From Echinicola sp. 20G (lineage in GTDB: Bacteria > Bacteroidota > Bacteroidia > Cytophagales > Cyclobacteriaceae), in the NCBI RefSeq assembly GCF_015533855.1, contig NZ_AP024154.1, forward strand, positions 3,230,501 through 3,294,500: a stretch of 64,000 bases of DNA, written 5' to 3'. The notes under the pieces are model-generated. The model saw nothing but the letters and a program-made list of their open reading frames with translations, made no database searches and was not told where the DNA came from. Each line of letters starts with the position of its first letter. Position 1 is the stretch's first letter. Positions 62,248 through 64,000 of this stretch are shown one piece after another. A program made the position numbers and the translations under genes.

Positions 62248-63366
62248 ATGTTAAGCTATTGGGAAAAGAAAAACCTTATTCAATATGATTTAGTAGTAGT
62301 AGGAGCGGGGTTTGTTGGTTTATCTACGGCCATTCACTATAAAGAAAAATTTCCAAGACGATCTGTTTTGGTATTGGAAAGAGGCGTTTTTCCAAGCGGA
62401 GCCAGTACCAGAAATGCAGGATTCGCCTGTTTTGGAAGTTTGACAGAGGTAGTGGAAGACCTCAAGACCAATTCTGAGGAAGAAGTGTTTGAGTTGCTCA
62501 CCAGGCGCCGCTTGGGGCTGAAGAACATCAGGAATGTTTTTGGAGATGACGCTTTGGATTACAAACCTTGTGGAGGCTTTGACCTGATCAGAAAGCATGA
62601 GGAAGATACACTTGATGAAATGGAAAGAATTAATTCTTTCTTCAGGCCATTTTTTGGAGGAGAGGTTTTTGAAAAAGTGGAGGGCATGGATAAGTTTGGT
62701 TTTGCTCCAAGTGTTACCAACATCGTCAAAAACAGGTTTGAAGGACAGCTTGACCCAGCTAAATATTTACAGTGTCTTTGGAGAAAATGCCAGGATTTGC
62801 AGGTCAATATTTTAACCGGAGCTGAAGTGAGCCTGTTGGATAAGGAAAATTGTAAGGCATATGTAAAGTCTTATTATGATGAAAGCATCGGTTTTCAGGG
62901 TAGGATTATGGCTGTTTGCTCCAATGCCTTTGCAGGACAGTTGATCGAGAATTTGGATGTCAAGCCTGGAAGAGGTATGATCATGGTTAGTCAGCCATTA
63001 GTTGAATTTCCTTGGGAAGGGACTTTCCATATGGATAGAGGCTATGTTTATTTTAGAAATGTGGACAATCGATTTTTGATCGGTGGAGGGAGAAATTTGG
63101 AAGAACAAGAAGAGACCACCACGGCTAGGGGAATCAATGAACACATCAAGGAGCACCTACAGCAAATAACTTCAGAAATTGTTTTTCCAGATAGAAAGAT
63201 TGAATGGGATATGGAATGGTCTGGAATTATGGCTTTTGGAGAGCATAAAAATCCAATTATTAAAAAAGTCAATGCCCGTGTGGGGATAGGGGTAAGATTA
63301 GGAGGGATGGGAGTTGCGATTGGCTGGGAAGCAGGTAAAGAACTGGCCAGTTTGTTAGGGGACTGA
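62248..63366 (+). CDS. FAD-dependent oxidoreductase (DAO family)
   Basis: A 372-residue flavoenzyme. After a short leader (LSYWEKKN) the dinucleotide motif VVVGAGFVGLSTA is at about residues 17-29, followed by VLERGVFPSGASTRNAGFACFGS, the standard DAO-type FAD segment. VGIGVRLGGMGVAIGWEAGKELA closes the FAD site. It resembles amine and D-amino-acid oxidases of the GlpO/ThiO/PuuB set; the substrate is not known. It is followed after 58 bases by an NhaC-type antiporter gene on the same strand and could be co-transcribed. Confidence 0.88.
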   Translation: MLSYWEKKNLIQYDLVVVGAGFVGLSTAIHYKEKFPRRSVLVLERGVFPSGASTRNAGFACFGSLTEVVEDLKTNSEEEVFELLTRRRLGLKNIRNVFGDDALDYKPCGGFDLIRKHEEDTLDEMERINSFFRPFFGGEVFEKVEGMDKFGFAPSVTNIVKNRFEGQLDPAKYLQCLWRKCQDLQVNILTGAEVSLLDKENCKAYVKSYYDESIGFQGRIMAVCSNAFAGQLIENLDVKPGRGMIMVSQPLVEFPWEGTFHMDRGYVYFRNVDNRFLIGGGRNLEEQEETTTARGINEHIKEHLQQITSEIVFPDRKIEWDMEWSGIMAFGEHKNPIIKKVNARVGIGVRLGGMGVAIGWEAGKELASLLGD

Positions 63367-63424
63367 TTAAATCATATTTTTTGTTAATTTTAAGTTTCTA
63401 AATTATTATTTCAACCTCATATCA

Positions 63425-64000
63425 ATGACCAACCTTCAGAAAAAGCCCAGCTTAGGGGAAGCGCTCATCCCTATTTTGTTTCTTATAATTTTGCTGGTGA
63501 TCAATATCCGAATTTTTGGTACGGATAGTTTATCGGGTTCTAATCAAATGGTGCTGATATTGTCTTCTGCCTTGGCTGGCCTGATTGCAATCTTTAGATT
63601 AAAGATTGGCTGGGAACCACTTCAGGAAGGGATTGTGAGAAGCATTGGAGCGGCCATGCCTTCGATCTTGATCCTGTTATTGATAGGAGCTTTGGCTGGG
63701 ACGTGGTTGCTTAGTGGGATAGTACCTGCCATGATTTATTATGGCCTACAGATTTTAAGTCCTGGGATTTTCCTAATTGCCGCTTGTGTGGTCAGTGCTA
63801 TTGTGTCCATAGCCACAGGAAGCAGCTGGACGACGGTGGCGACGGTAGGAGTGGCGCTTCTTGGTATAGGCAAAGCGTTGGGGTTTGAAGATGGAGTCAT
63901 TGCCGGCGCAATCATCTCAGGTGCTTATTTTGGAGATAAAATGTCTCCTTTGTCAGATACTACGAACTTGGCACCAGCTATGGCTGGAACTGATTTGTTT
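63425..64000 (+). CDS. nhaC: NhaC-type Na+/H+ antiporter, truncated by the window end
   Basis: The first 192 codons of a membrane transporter whose 3' end lies beyond the window. The frame starts at ATG 63425 (MTNLQKKPSLGEALIPILF) and stays open to base 64000. Hydrophobic helices alternate with short loops, and the family segment SIATGSSWTTVATVGVALLGIG followed by GAYFGDKMSPLSDTTNLAPAM is diagnostic for NhaC (DKMSPLSDTT is the highly conserved core). It exchanges sodium for protons, maintaining pH and salt balance. About half of the normal length of roughly 450-500 residues is visible. The preceding DAO gene may share its transcript. Confidence 0.92.
   Translation, partial: MTNLQKKPSLGEALIPILFLIILLVINIRIFGTDSLSGSNQMVLILSSALAGLIAIFRLKIGWEPLQEGIVRSIGAAMPSILILLLIGALAGTWLLSGIVPAMIYYGLQILSPGIFLIAACVVSAIVSIATGSSWTTVATVGVALLGIGKALGFEDGVIAGAIISGAYFGDKMSPLSDTTNLAPAMAGTDLF

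Overview
The window looks like a chromosomal segment of an AT-rich member of the Bacteroidota, most likely a cytophagal genus of the Cyclobacteriaceae type (Echinicola, Algoriphagus or Cyclobacterium-like). This rests on a SusC/SusD pair, a hybrid two-component sensor, a secreted protein with a type IX sorting C-terminus, DUF4494 and PorT-like families, and several promoters of the Bacteroidota form (TTG, about 20 bases, TAnnTTTG). The genus is inference. I saw no rRNA, tRNA, insertion sequence, prophage or supported CRISPR array.

Left part (1-8.9 kb): an ECF sigma operon (sigma factor, membrane anti-sigma candidate, Spy-like periplasmic protein). Next is a small aminophosphonate-type module (FAD oxidoreductase plus phosphonatase-like HAD hydrolase) with a convergent XRE-cupin regulator and a palindromic operator candidate. 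Then come a tandem universal stress protein, a structured RNA of about 200 nt resembling 6S RNA, and a serine-biosynthesis gene in which a phosphoserine-phosphatase-like HAD domain is fused to phosphoglycerate dehydrogenase.

Middle part (9-39.6 kb): a complete RND tripartite efflux operon; SppA; FolK; a MATE exporter; a porin; HopJ-like, alpha/beta hydrolase and DUF2807 genes; BioA with an overlooked 57-residue membrane protein just upstream; FabD; a DCC-family protein overlapping a large T9SS-secreted protein; the three-gene succinate dehydrogenase/fumarate reductase operon; a symporter-acetyltransferase-amino acid racemase cluster; two tandem small beta-barrel proteins; and a Gfo/Idh/MocA oxidoreductase.

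Right-centre (39.6-56.2 kb): a fructan polysaccharide utilisation locus entirely on the minus strand. In transcription order it holds a hybrid sensor with a sugar-binding-protein-like periplasmic domain, a sugar porter, SusC, SusD, an unrecognised 560-residue lipoprotein, two GH32 fructanases, a second sugar porter and a fructokinase-type PfkB kinase. The expected flow is surface binding and import through SusCD, hydrolysis by GH32 enzymes, sensing of released fructose by the hybrid sensor, uptake by the porters and phosphorylation by the kinase. The 560-residue lipoprotein is the least explained member.

Right end (56.4-64 kb): DUF4494, a membrane-anchored patatin-like lipase, a CPA2 cation/proton antiporter, a DUF962/Mpo1-like membrane protein, a DAO-type oxidoreductase and the first 192 codons of an NhaC-type Na+/H+ antiporter cut by the window edge.
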